A DNA stretch of 64,000 bases, taken from Liolophura sinensis (taxonomy: Eukaryota > Mollusca > Polyplacophora > Chitonida > Chitonidae). Position numbers and translations under genes: made by a program. The notes beneath the pieces are model-generated. The model had not been told where the DNA came from and did no database searches. It worked only from the letters and a program-made list of their open reading frames with translations. This document shows positions 1-11,200 of the stretch, one piece after another (positions within the stretch are counted from its first letter, which is position 1; every line of letters starts with the position of its first letter). Location of the stretch: NCBI RefSeq assembly GCF_032854445.1, contig NC_088304.1, forward strand, positions 22,705,704-22,769,703, given 5' to 3'.

Positions 1-74
1 TGCTTGCCATCATGTAAGTGAAATATTTTTGAGTATGTTGTCAAACAACAATTAAAACAAATAAATAAATTATT
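1..74 (+). mobile_element. SINE-1, 3' fragment at the window edge
   Basis: Only the 3' part is present: TGTAAGTGAAATATT, a degraded tail hairpin and AAATAAATAAAT. Confidence 0.6.
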
Positions 75-540
75 GCCTGATGAATTTGGGACAACGTATG
101 TTTCCATTTAACATTATACACTTATTTACTGCAAGGTCAATTTTGGCATTGCAAAACGCCCTCAGTGGGACGCCCGTAATTAAACCAAGATAGACTTTGC
201 TTACCTGTAAAATGCTGAGATGAAATCACACCCAGTGAAGGTATGCAATCCTGGTAGTGCTTTTGATAGTTCTGATTTGCGTTCTTCAAACATGTTTCCG
301 ATATTAGCAATATTAATGTACATGTACCTTCTACTGTGTCTCACCCACAATCCATTAGTACGTTGTTACTGGAACGTAGTTCTGGCCGTTGCTTTCTAAG
401 GGCCCGATCAATATCCAAAAGACATCGGTATTAAGAATGTCTAGCGCTCTACTTCATGACTGTGTTTAATTCCGCTTAACTAGGGGGTGTGTATTCATCG
501 TGTTAAATCAGATCGCCACGTTGGATATATGAACAGTTGG
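75..540. other. No feature seen
   Basis: Non-coding on both strands. The last 60 bases resemble 21130-21180 (GATCGCCA-GTTGAATATGAACAG pattern), suggesting an unnamed repeat. Confidence 0.5.
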
Positions 541-3086
541 AATTATCTGGGATGAAACTGTGTTAGAAACTGTGTTAGACGAGAATGACCCATACAACAC
601 CTCATTAAAACTACTTGGTCTCTACGAGACAGTCCACAAGTATAAGAATTGTAGCCAATGGCAGGATGAATAGCATACAATTTGTTATGGACCTGCAAGT
701 TCCATTCACCCTGCCGAAGGCGACGAATATATTTAATTTAACTTCATTTCAGTATACGGGATTTTAACACCAGATACATATTTATATATAGTAGCTTTCC
801 CTTCCGTGTCTACGATTGTGTTTCCATGGTTACATATCTGATTTGGTATCCAGCTGAATATAATATCTATACCGCTTTAAATCAGTTTTCTATGTATGGC
901 TATTATTTTAAGCATTAGTGGGTTTTTTAAATTTATTATTCTCATTTGCCAAAAGGCAGGCGAAAGGGTCACTGCATATCATTGTCTTCTGGGGATGCTC
1001 AGAGGAAACATGTTATAAGGCCAGGAGTATAGACCTTGCCTCCGCAGAAAAGATAGAAGATGAAGATGCAGACGAAGGGAAGTGACCCGCTGTTCTAAGA
1101 CAGCCGCAGAAGCAATCCTGTTCCCATCCTTTGATGTGTCAGTGTATATAAATTTATAATCCGTACAATTAACCTTAATTTCAGCAAAACCTTGCTGAAT
1201 TATAAGAGGGTTTGTATTTAATGTATCATATTTACGCAGATCAAATATTAATTTAGGTTGTGGACGCCAGGGAGGAGACTCCGGAAACGATACTGGAGCT
1301 GTATCCTCTAGCTTGATGCCAGCTTCCACAATATGGTCCCAAACACGAAGACCAAACGAGAGATATTGTTACGACACTTATTATATTTATCTACATAAAA
1401 AGAATTGAAAACACAGTCGTAGGCAGGGTTGCGGGTTGAGGAAAACACAGTCGTAGGCAGGGTTTGTTGGATGAGCTTTAAGCTTTATAGCGTATCACAG
1501 ACGCCTGTTATACAAGGAAGTCTCGTTAGCCTCGACGTATAAACTTTCTACTGGTCATGTTCTAAAAGCACCAAGGCTGAGCCTTACACCTTGGTGATGG
1601 ACCGGATCCAACATTTTAAGATATGATTTCCTTGTGGAACTGTGAATGATGGACCCATTAGTCCAATTTAGACCTCACCAGGGATCCATATAAATTCAAT
1701 AAAACGGTTCGATCAGCGCCCCAAACGGTGCTAGACACGACCTTTATTATATCGCGAGCCTGTACGTTTAGCTATAAGCATTTCAATATGAGAAATAAAC
1801 GATAAATTGCGATCGAATATACCCCTAAAAATTTATATTCTCCAACGATTTTAACTGGTTCCAAACAAAATTTAAAATCTGGATCTAAATGAAGTCTCCG
1901 TTTATTACAAAAATGCATACCGACGGTCTTAGACGTAGAAAATCTAAAACCGTTGGCAAGTGCCCATTTCTCGATTTGATTTATACAAAGCTGCAGTTAC
2001 CACATGATGTTCATATTTTTAGTGCGGTAGATCATAAGGAAATAATCAACACACAAAGAACATTCCGTACCTGATTAAAAGTTTTAGTCAGACTGTTTAT
2101 TTAGATTCTAAACAGGGTAGGTGAAAGTATACTGTCCTGAGGTGAGAGTCAAACAGAGTGAGTACCTTAAAATTACGATCAGATAAAAAGTCTGATCTAA
2201 ACAGAGGTAAGCAACGTTTTAAACCCATATTAGAAAGGCCTTTCATAATACCATATTTCCATGTGGTGTCGTAGGCCTTTTCACGGTCAAAAAATACTGA
2301 CACGATATGTTCGTTGTTAAGACACGAATGAATGAAGGTTTCAAATTGAACAAGGTGATCTAAATTAGATCGATCTTCACAAAAACCACATTGAATATTA
2401 AATAAAAACTTGTTGGTTTCAGGAAACCAAACAAATCTATCATTTATCATTCGTTCCATAGTCTTACAGACGCAGTTGGTAAGACTACTACTACAAATAG
2501 AAAATACTAGCATATTCAGGTGCCATAATTCATGCCAGAGCAACCAAATACTTTCTGTTCTTGTCATCCTGAAAAGATAATTAGTAGTTATCAAATTTAG
2601 TGAGCAGTTAAATAATAACGATGATAACAGAGCCTATTTAGTTTGGTGGCGCCCTAAAGGTGGCTAATATAGATAGATTACAAGTGTGGTAACAGAATCT
2701 CTTACTTCTTGTGACAAAAAATACTACCAAATTAAATATTTGAGCTTTGTGGATTTAAAAGAGTTAGCATTGATGGTTGTTGCACAGCTAAAATCGAAAG
2801 CCGTCTTAATATGTCATTACGAATCTGTCCATAATATGGACACCAAAGTAAAAAATGATCGATAGTTTCTAAAATATTGCAGTGGGATGCTTTCCAGGTC
2901 TATGGGGAGATAAAAATTCAAGGGAACGTGACCAGACTGCAATCTCATCTAAAAACTTGTTGTAACCTCCCCTTCACTGACACTCAAGCATTTTTTACTG
3001 TAGGAAACAAACTGTAGTAAAATCTACTTTTGGCACTATTTTCCCATTCCTGCTGCCACATTTCATAAAACTGTTTTCGATAAACA

Positions 3087-3626
3087 CTAAACATTTCCGA
3101 GACAGACATCTATACCACTTTTCGTACACGCTGCTTTCGCCAACCGATCCGCCCTCTCGTTCCCTTCAATATTACTGTGGCCTGGAATCAACTCAAGGCG
3201 CACCTGAATGTTCTGATAGAAAAGATATGTAAAACAGTATAATATCTCAAGTACAACATTGTTAGCATTTCTCCCAGCATGGTTGATCAGAGCAAATAAC
3301 GTACTTAGAAAGTCAGTAAATATTACACATTTAAAGGGACGAAATTCTTCTACAAATTTTAACGCCACAAAGACAGCAACCAATTCGGAGGTGAAGAGGG
3401 TAACATCAGATAGACAGTAAGACTTTTTATACTTGATTTCCGGGACACAGAAGGCCGCGGATGTTCTTCCAGATTCTGGACATTTCGACCCATCTGTGTA
3501 AATGTGGAGATAATCATACAAGTTTGATCGAATATGATCTTTAGCACACAATTCTTTATTTTTGATAGGGTCAGATGTCCTTACTTTCGAATGGACTTCT
3601 GTAGATATAAAAGGAAGCCTCAGCAT
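3087..3626 (-). CDS. LINE F RNase H domain (intact catalytic residues)
   Basis: This 179-residue open frame has the RNase H tetrad in order: Asp45 in IYTDGS, Glu81 in TSELVA, Asp105 in FTDFLS and Asp160 in PGHSNIEGNERADRLA, with His150 in place. It would degrade the RNA strand of LINE cDNA hybrids. It survives as an open fragment of a 5'-truncated element and is not an independent host gene as far as can be seen. Confidence 0.75.
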   Translation of the reverse strand: MLRLPFISTEVHSKVRTSDPIKNKELCAKDHIRSNLYDYLHIYTDGSKCPESGRTSAAFCVPEIKYKKSYCLSDVTLFTSELVAVFVALKFVEEFRPFKCVIFTDFLSTLFALINHAGRNANNVVLEILYCFTYLFYQNIQVRLELIPGHSNIEGNERADRLAKAACTKSGIDVCLGNV

Positions 3627-3734
3627 TCATGGAGGGAATGGACATCTTAACTTTTTTTGGACAATTGACTCATCAAGCTGCAATTCATCTCCAGTGGATT
3701 GAGAGCGAACACTAAATGTTTCTCAGTCTTTGAG

Positions 3735-3959
3735 TTACAATTTTTCTAATAGCTCATAATGCCAAGTCACAGTTAAAACATCAGAGGCAGGATTATTATG
3801 ATTTGTTAACAGAGATAAATAATACTTAAAACTTGTCATTTTCCGTCTAATCCATGATGGGAGTTCACCTGTTGTTACCTGCAGTACCTGTAATGGGGTA
3901 GTCCTCATGGCCCCTGTACATATACGTAAAGCCTGTCCCTGTATAGAGTCAAGCCCCAT
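3735..3959 (-). pseudogene. LINE F RT thumb fragment
   Basis: The frame opens with MGLDSIQGQALRICTGAMRT, the conserved segment after the RT palm in I/Jockey-type LINEs; the same segment in LINE E reads LDPVHHHGLRFSTGAFRTS. It continues into the region preceding the RNase H. Confidence 0.6.
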
Positions 3960-4553
3960 ATTCAGTGCACGAGAGGCAGAGTTTTACAACTCTGCTCCAT
4001 AATCCATAAGAAGTGCTACACACACTTTTCATCAGATTAATTGCTGACTGGCATTTGGCCACCACTCCATCAATATGATTCTTCCACGTAAGCTTACCAT
4101 CAAAAAGCATACCAAGAAATTTGAAATACTGGGTGTAAGCTAGTAAGAGCTATTGTACGGTATATATTTGAATCAGCATGATCCTTACGCGGTTTGTTGA
4201 CCGGGATAATACACGCCTCCCTTTATGACGTGGGAAAGTCACCAGTTATCCAAATATCATTACGTAAGGCCGGGAAAGTATCAGGTGGCTTAGAAGGTAA
4301 ATAGGTTTAAAAGCTTATAATACATATTATCTGGGCTGCACGCAGTATCGTGTACCTTTTTAAATGAAGTTTTAAGCTCTTCGATCGAAAAATGACGATT
4401 ATAGTCTTCTAAAGTCTTAAAAGTAAAGGGCAATTTAGTTTTCTCTTCCTGTTTTTAATGTGCTGAAATTCGGAAGAAAACTTCTCAGAAGATGACTTCT
4501 GAGATACTGTTTCAGCCAGTTTATTTGAGATATTACGAGAAGAATTTAGAATA

Positions 4554-4928
4554 TTATAACCATATTTTAAAAGTCGGTGTTTTGTATAAGTGTTTTTTAT
4601 CCTTAAGTTTCTGAATCATGTTCCAGACCTTACCCATGGATGTTTCTGACGTAATGCCTGAAATAAAGGTACGCCAACAAGATGGTCTCTTGGACTTAGG
4701 TAATCGACGAGCCCTAGCTTTAAATATACGAACCTGGTTTAAATGATTATTATCAGAATAGTGATTAAGTCTGCGCCCCGCCTTTTTACGGTACTTCATG
4801 GGTTTACGACAGTCTTTATCGTACCAGGGTTTACTTATGGATTTTTGATGTGTCGAGGTCTTAGGTATGGTTCTGTCAGCTGCTGTTAATTTCAGCACTG
4901 AGATTCTCTGGAGTGATGTCATCCTCAA
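4554..4928 (-). pseudogene. LINE A ORF2 segment between endonuclease and RT
   Basis: This 124-residue open stretch contains KPWYDKDCRK, RRLPKSKRPSCWRTFISG and GKVWNMIQKLKDK, the basic linker that precedes RT in this LINE family. The homologous segment in LINE B (13600-14020) is more damaged. Confidence 0.65.
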
Positions 4929-6140
4929 ATTCCAACCAATCCGCTTGATCGAACTTTCACCTAGCTACACGTTCTGGAGAATTAGAAGTGAGATGCTCCA
5001 GAGCAATAGGAAAATGGTCACTACTACAAAGATCATCATGCACTTTCCATGAAAAATCCGGGAGAAGTGGTGGATCAGTGATAGTGAGATCGATAGCAGA
5101 ATAAACGCCGTTACGCGGATGTAAATATTAAAACCATCAATGAAATAATACAGTTCAGCCGAAGAAAAAAATTCTTCAGATTGTTTGCCCTTATCATTTA
5201 TAGTATTTCTGCCCCACTGGGGGTTATGGCAAGTAAAATTATAATAACAGATTTAGGTAATTGTTCTGTTAAATTATGAAACTGAAAAGCAAAAAAAAAA
5301 AAAGCATTCATAGAAATATACACTACACAGAATGTGATTGTTTCAGCCAGTGGAACACGAAGAGCCAAAGCCTGAAGCTCTGTATGTAGGGCAGCAGGGA
5401 AACACAGACAGAGCCCGAAGCTCTGTATGCAGAGCAGCAGGGCTGTGAATAACATTATTTATAAAGACCACCGCTGGCCAGCTCTTCTTCATTACAGTAT
5501 GTACTATTAACTGAAGAATTTTCTAAGAGCTATTTTATGTTTGTCAGATGTTTTTTTGAATTTCTTGAAGACAAAGGGCAATATGATTTAATGACTGCAC
5601 CAGCGGTATTATTTCAATAAAATTTACCTTAAGATCTCGACAATTCCATTGTATTATTTTCTCACATATATATACATTACGGGGGGAGGCCTTCCTCGGA
5701 GATCAGCTGGAAGATCTCACAGGTGTGGGTGATGTGTCCACCACATCCGCATCCGATGCTGAAGTATCAACGTCCTCCAACGATCTAAAGTTAATAAAGG
5801 TTTGGCCATGGCCCCTATTGGCCTTAGAGGGATGCTCTGCGGGCCATTGGGTTTTTAGAATTATTTATATTTTCAGGGTTACTTTCGGACTTAATGCTGA
5901 AAATATTATTGTTTTTTGAGAGATAACATGGAGGTTTTTTAGTTTCTGTATTATTTAATGCTTCTATCTGTTGACTCCACGTGGTCTGGGTTGAGCAGGA
6001 CATTAGCGCAGGTTAGAGAAGGTTCCACAAAAATAGTAGTAGGCTTGTTTCCAATGGGCAAAGAGTAGCAACAGATGTTATTCGTTTGACCACAATGGCA
6101 AAGAAAGTCTGAAATGAAGTATTAGAGGGTAAGAAAATTG

Positions 6141-6854
6141 TCATGTGGCCATGTGGTCTCCACCGCCACTGCAACATTTAACTTTGCTGCTACAGTCGAA
6201 ATCATCATGACCTTCACCGCCGCATCGGAAACAAAATAGACCATTTTCCGTTTGGCCCCTGTCGTGTTCAAATTTTTGGCAATTTAAACAACGGGTCGGG
6301 TTAGGGATGTATAAATCCACATTAACCCTACATGGACCAGTGTAGATATACGAAGGAAGAGATTTAATATTGAAGATCAAAAGATATGTATATAGTTTAA
6401 GGATGTTACCAGATTTCTAGGGGTCTCCGTGGTTCAGTTGGTTAGCGCGTTAGGGCATCGTAATGATCTAGAAGTCTCTCACCTTCTTCCTCTCCGGTTG
6501 TACGTGGGAAGGTCTGCCAGCAACATGCGGATAGTCGTGGGTTTCCACCCATCACAATGCTGGCCGCCGTCGTATAAATGAAATATTCTTGAGTACGGCG
6601 TAAAATACCAATCAGATAAATTAATAAATAAATAAATTACCAGATTTTTTCGTAGTGAAGCGTTTCACTCTGGGAATACCCTGTGATTTCTGAACATATT
6701 CCACTTGTGAGGGGTCCCTAATATCTTGATCCCTGTGACGAATTATAACCTGACAGCTGTTCAGGAAATTGTGACGGAATGTAAACACAGGTCTGTCCGC
6801 ATTTTTTTTTAATGGTAATAAATTTATTGATTGTTTTTTTTCGGAAACATTCAA
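6141..6854 (-). pseudogene. LINE A ORF1 (gag-like, zinc knuckles), broken by a SINE
   Basis: Two coding segments lie either side of the SINE at 6418-6636. The N-terminal part includes PVFTFRHNFLNSCQVIIR. The C-terminal part has a first knuckle, CLNCQKFEHDRGQ, whose last cysteine is lost, and a second knuckle, CFRCGGEGHDDFDC, which is intact. Gag proteins of this kind coat LINE RNA. The reading frame is otherwise degenerate. Confidence 0.7.
6418..6636 (+). mobile_element. SINE-1 copy in LINE A gag
   Basis: The tRNA-like head (GTGGTTCAGTTGGTTAGCGC) begins just after TTACCAGATTT at 6407-6417, which is repeated at 6637-6647 as an 11-bp target duplication. Confidence 0.85.
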
Positions 6855-7196
6855 TGCGAATGTCTCTGGATCTCACTTTTTAAAAGTTTGTTAAACTTCC
6901 TGCTGCATCCTGAATTCTCTGCTGTTTACTCTTTGTAGAGAGAACAGTGAAAGCCTTGTCGAGCGGGTCTGACAAAACCTCCGACTTCCTCTTTTTATCA
7001 GCGCCTGACGATGTCTGCTAAGAGGAAGACTTGGGCGATACATTTGAGAGATTTGTTGAATGATTAAAGGGAAGACATTACACCGGAGACCCCACGGGGG
7101 TGTCAGAATAATGTGACTGGGTGAGGTGTCATATCTGATGTCTAAGCATAATACTGCAGTGGAGGCAAAACACTTTGACGGCATGGTCTCGCCCTG

Positions 7197-7290
7197 CTAC
7201 AAGAAGGCACAGTACATGTGCACACACCTAATGACACGTCATATGACTGAAAAACTGTTAAGTACGACTTAAAACCCCAAGCATTCATTT
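7197..7290 (+). mobile_element. SINE-2 3' fragment
   Basis: It has the GTCATATGACTGAAAAACTG hairpin segment and AAACCCCAAGCATTCA, ending in a short ATTT tract. Confidence 0.6.
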
Positions 7291-8134
7291 ATTTATCCGT
7301 GAAGCCATACTCATTTATTCGTCATTTCATGGATTCAATAAAACATGCTCTGATTATCGGTTTAGACGTCGCCCACACTCTACAAAGCTTCTGCACGGCT
7401 GATTCAGTAACATTTGAATTGTTCGACAGCGTTGACGGGATGCTACCATTCAATAGCAACAGACCTATACATCATAAAATATAATTCAATGAACGATTAG
7501 CTATATTTAATGAAAAATTTCAACCTTTGTGTTATTTTAGCTGGTTTTAAAAATGTCCATATTTGTTTCGCTCTGGATGTTATCAGAACTATATCGAAAC
7601 CATAGACTATTTTTTTTGTTATGTCGTGACTGAAGTCCGTATTCGACATGTATTGTTAAAGCAATGCTTCTAGAATGCTTGGTCTTCCGGTGGGCATGCA
7701 GGCGAGTTAATTGAGGACAGCATTGGTAGCTGCCGAGTGGACTTTGCGAAAGATACAGAGTCACTGACTCTTCATGCCTAGAAATCAACCAAATTATTCC
7801 CAATCACTTGATGCCTATAAGTAATAACGATAATAATAATAATAACAACACCAACTTCTACCACTAACCATAATAATAATAACTCTTCAGAGGAATACAT
7901 TTTTCCCTTTTCGAAATTATTTTTTAGGAATTCTCTTCATTTTACATGCATGCTCTTTAAGATAAAATATTCTCATCGAGAAGTGGTAAGAGTGTGGGAT
8001 TCTGTCTTCTCATCGGCCAGGACGCCCTGTAGAATGGCGCTATTTTCCCACATTTTCCACATTCTGCCCTTCCGGGAAATTAGTGGAAACAAATGGTGTG
8101 GTTGTCTCGGGGCCCCCTGTAGAAAAAATACAAA
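7291..8134. other. No gene seen
   Basis: AT-rich; contains an interrupted AAT/AAC trinucleotide stretch at 7826-7885. Short open frames lack codon character or splice context. Confidence 0.5.
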
Positions 8135-8351
8135 TGTGATAAATATATACGCCGTACTCAAGACTATTTCCTTTATTACCACGGCGTCCAGCATTGTGCT
8201 GGGAGAAAACAATTGAGAGAGCCCAAGGGAAATCCACTGAAACTCGAAGGTTGCTGGCAGACTTTCCCACGTCCGATCAAAGAGCAAACCGGAGAACGCA
8301 TTGGTGGGACTCTTCCGAGTCATTGTGCTGCGCAAGCACGCTAATCACCCC
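8135..8351 (-). mobile_element. SINE-1 copy, old and diverged
   Basis: The full order of SINE-1 is recognisable in reverse (tail hairpin, GGCGTCCAGCATTGTG, head at 8300-8350), with many substitutions and no (AATA)n tail. Confidence 0.65.
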
Positions 8352-8384
8352 ACTACGTTTATTGTTTCAGTATTATTTGGACTC

Positions 8385-8452
8385 ATTTATTTATTTGAAT
8401 GTGGTTAGCATGCAACACACTCAAGAACATTTCACTTATACGGTGGCCGTTC
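8385..8452 (-). mobile_element. SINE-1 3' fragment
   Basis: It has an ATTTATTTATTTGA tail and ACTCAAGAACATTTCACTTA; it stops just after the hairpin. Confidence 0.6.
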
Positions 8453-8790
8453 TTCGGTAAGACCGTGGCAAATTTTTGGAAAGGTACAATTCAGACACAT
8501 CATTAAAATCTTTAAATCAGAAAGAAAATGTCAGTGTTTAGCTTAAAATAACCATAAAAGAAAAGTTTGCTTAGCATATACAATAGCCCCGGCAACGTTA
8601 CTATGTTGCAAAGGGAGTACCCTATACTAAAGGTGGACATGCTGTTGTCTTGTTATGTTTCCACAACATGTAACGGAACTGTAAATGAACACTTAGGGCG
8701 TGAGCTGTGTATGAAGTCAAAATGTGCTTTCGATACTGAAGTCGTTTTTTTCCAGGTTGCAAAAATTCGATCAGGGTATTAAGTATTAGG

Positions 8791-8917
8791 GACTACAACA
8801 TAAAGAGCGAAACCAGGGCAGCGACGACAGTATCATAGTTTGGAAATGGTAACACGTAACAGATGAAATGCGGTGTCTTGTCAGTTTACCGAAGTAAGTA
8901 TTTCAACATGTTGATAA

Positions 8918-8960
<43 letters not shown>

Positions 8961-9000
8961 CAGTCGGAATAAAACTCTGAAACTGACAAGTGACCATCTG
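8791..9000 (+). repeat. Dispersed repeat X, copy 1
   Basis: It starts GACTACAACATAAAGAGCG; a (TA)n tract at 8919-8956 interrupts it. Confidence 0.6.
8919..8956. repeat. (TA)n microsatellite
   Basis: Nineteen uninterrupted TA units. Confidence 0.95.
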
Positions 9001-9360
9001 TGAACTACTACACTGTCTTGTTTTACTCTGTCCTTTATTATGTTTTGTTATATTGCTGCACGATTTAAATGCTAATTTCATTTCTTCGCCTTGTGCCTTG
9101 CCAACGCCTGGAGTACTAAAGGCGGTCGACCCTTCACAAACAAAGTGGAATATCGGCATCCAACCTCCGCTCGTTTGCCTACAGCTATGTGTGAGGAATT
9201 TTTAGCAAACATCTTTGCGTGGCCTGACGGCACGAAGCTTAAAACAAAAATGTCTTGACTTAGTTGTTGAATGTATGACATCATGCTCGCTATAAAACCA
9301 TACCAATATCACAGAATGTTCAAGTATTTCTATAATTAAAGTGTACAGCATATAATAAAA

Positions 9361-9655
9361 GACGTACAGCATAGAGAGTAAAACCAGAGCAGTGACGACA
9401 GTGCGATAGCTGCCAAATGGTCGCACGTAATCGGTGAAATACGGCCTGTGGTGAATTTATTCCAGTTAGGGTTTTATTCTAACTGTTCAAGACAAATGCT
9501 TAAAAAGTAACAAATTATACGCTCCCTAGCACCATGGCTTAAGCAACATTAGGTAAAAAAATACATGCAATAATGTTAATTGCAATATTTTAGACGTCGT
9601 TGGTGACGTCAAGATGCTGTGTTGTCATCACATTCAACACACAGCCCTGGTGAGC
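9361..9655 (+). repeat. Dispersed repeat X, copy 2 (long)
   Basis: GACGTACAGCATAGAGAGTA through GTTTTATTCTAACTGTTCA to TGTTGTCATCACATT. With 18065 it defines the unit of about 250-290 bp. Confidence 0.7.
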
Positions 9656-10255
9656 CATCATTTCCGCATTGTGGATAGGAAACGTGCCGTTACGCTCCAC
9701 GACCAGTCTTGGGACATATGGTATTTACTGCGTGCTTACGTCTTACTCCCTCCTCATACTTGTCTGGTGAATAATTCTCCTAAATTTAACGCTTGCAGAT
9801 CTGTGAAACAAGAGTACTTATACATGTGTCATTCAGTGGGTGTTTCGTTGGTGTTCACGCCCTAATATAGACTGTTTCAACCATACGACGGCGGCATTGC
9901 TCTAAGATTCAGTGGGCCTGTATTTCTCAAAAGTTTGTACCTATCAAACACATCCACAAAGAAAATGCATTGACCTGAAAATTTTGCTCTCTGATATCTG
10001 AAGAACAATGAACTAAGCACAATTTGAGTTCTTTCCTGTTCTGAGTTTGGTTTTTTGAAGGACTTGCAGTTTATAACGTAAGTCTTAAGTTGCTTAACAC
10101 ACACTGGCGGTGGACAACCCTCCACGTGGATACATCCAACCCTTAACACCAACCATGGTTGTGTAAGTTACATATGATTTTCTGTGGCGTTAAGCATCAA
10201 CTCGACAAACTGATAATCCGCGAAAATTTGTGAACATTACAATGAAATACCTCAC
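9656..10255. other. Downstream side of the cysteine-rich protein gene
   Basis: Any second exon should lie here on the minus strand. The best acceptor, near 10145, gives a 22-residue ending in phase with one cysteine, but this is not convincing. Confidence 0.3.
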
Positions 10256-10487
10256 CTTTAGAGAAACACCGGCAGTAAAGGAACCGACATTTAACTGACA
10301 GATCCGATGGGTCGACGTCTTCAAACGTTTCCCCGTCTGGCAGACATTTCTTTACGAATCTCACGCAGACGTCTACTTTGGACGAGCCACAGCCAGGACG
10401 TATGTATTTCTTGATGTATTTATACCAACTTGCATTTACGCCTACCGTTAGCAAGGCAAAAATCAGTAGAAGAGCAAAAACCTTCAT
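10256..10487 (-). CDS. Small secreted cysteine-rich protein, first exon (77 residues plus one base)
   Basis: Reading down from 10487, the protein starts with a classical signal peptide: Met-Lys, a leucine/phenylalanine core, and a likely cut after VNA at residue 19. The mature part begins with the basic aromatic stretch WYKYIKKYIR and has six cysteines at residues 33, 41, 48, 67, 71 and 73, the last two in YCRC. An acidic GETFEDVDPSD segment separates the cysteine clusters. The frame reaches an AAAG/GTGAGG donor at 10255, where coding probably stops and splices; reading through would add 19 residues. The start has A at -3, and a TATATAAA box lies about 90 bases upstream. I do not recognise the family. 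Antimicrobial, protease-inhibitor or other secreted roles are all possible and none is shown. Confidence 0.55.
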
Positions 10488-10575
10488 CCTTGACCGGTTC
10501 CTCTTTAAGCGGCAGCAGTGTCCTGAACGTCTGTACAGTCCCAGAAGACCTTTATCTGGAAGCTCATATCTGGAG

Positions 10576-10583
10576 TTTATATA
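10576..10583 (-). promoter_or_regulatory. TATA box of the secreted cysteine-rich protein gene
   Basis: On the minus strand the sequence is TATATAAA, about 90 bases before the ATG at 10487. This leaves room for a transcription start about 30 bases downstream and a leader of roughly 60 bases. Confidence 0.45.
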
Positions 10584-11115
10584 TCACGACATGATCATAC
10601 ATAATCAATATAAGTGTCGAAAGAATGGGCATATTTACGAATAAAACAAAGAAAGTTGCCAAGCCTTATGTTTACTTACGATTTTAATGAACATCAATAA
10701 TCAAGGTAAGTGCTCTTGCAAACCACGAATACTTGTCATCCATAGTGGACAGCGGTAGCATACCATCATCTCACAAAGGACGAGTTCTAGATAAAAACCG
10801 AGCCATACAACATCCCAAAGGTCGATGATTTGAAGTATTTTTGGGTCTCTGAAAGATGGCATGCCATGTGGACTATGACACTGTTAACCAAATGTTGCCT
10901 TTCAGCAGTTTGCTTACATTTGTGTCCTCTTAAATTATCTTCGTTAATTGATCGGATATACACGTATACGGGTGCGGATACAAGGCATGCTACAGATTCT
11001 ACTCGAAAATTGGACGGATCTGGATGGGTCAATTATCGTTCAGTCGTTCCGGGATATGTGCCACGAATCATGGATATATAGCTTATATATGTAGGTCACA
11101 TGATATATAGTTAAA

Positions 11116-11200
11116 GACGTACATCATATAGAGTAAAACCAGAGCAGCGACGACCGGGTGATAGCTGACAAACTTACACGTCAACACATGCGATAAACGC
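11116..11200 (+). repeat. Dispersed repeat X, copy 3 (5' part)
   Basis: Only the first 85 bases, GACGTACATCATATAGAG onward. Confidence 0.6.

Larger units (their letters stand above)
2487..4140 (-). mobile_element. LINE F: second LINE inserted inside the RT of LINE A
   Basis: LINE A RT reads up to ...YRTIALTS on the 4141 side and resumes at CVCKTMERMIN on the 2486 side, so this 1.65-kb block is an insertion. It contains an RT thumb segment (3735-3959), a complete RNase H (3087-3626) and a 3' tail ending in TAG triplets at about 2487-2500. It is 5' truncated. The flanks share GTAAGA, a possible short target duplication. Confidence 0.7.
541..7185 (-). mobile_element. LINE A: decayed non-LTR retrotransposon (I/Nimb-like), interrupted twice
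   Basis: Reading down the minus strand, the domains are in LINE order. ORF1 gag is at about 6854-5700 and APE endonuclease at about 5640-5000, with a segment reading AIDLTITDPPLLPDFSW. An endonuclease-RT linker is at 4928-4554, RT from about 4500 to 1600, RNase H at 1329-979, and a C-terminal CxxC/H-like tail at about 700-555. A SINE splits the gag at 6418-6636 and a second LINE splits the RT at about 2487-4140. Many stops and frameshifts are present, and the RT catalytic YVDD reads CVDY near 2035. It is not autonomous. Assignment to the I/Nimb group rests on the presence of RNase H and the zinc-knuckle gag. Confidence 0.8.

Noticed and set aside
9877-10152. Second exon of the cysteine-rich protein
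   Set aside because: The frame with several cysteines is out of phase with the donor at 10255, and the in-phase alternative is short and uninformative.
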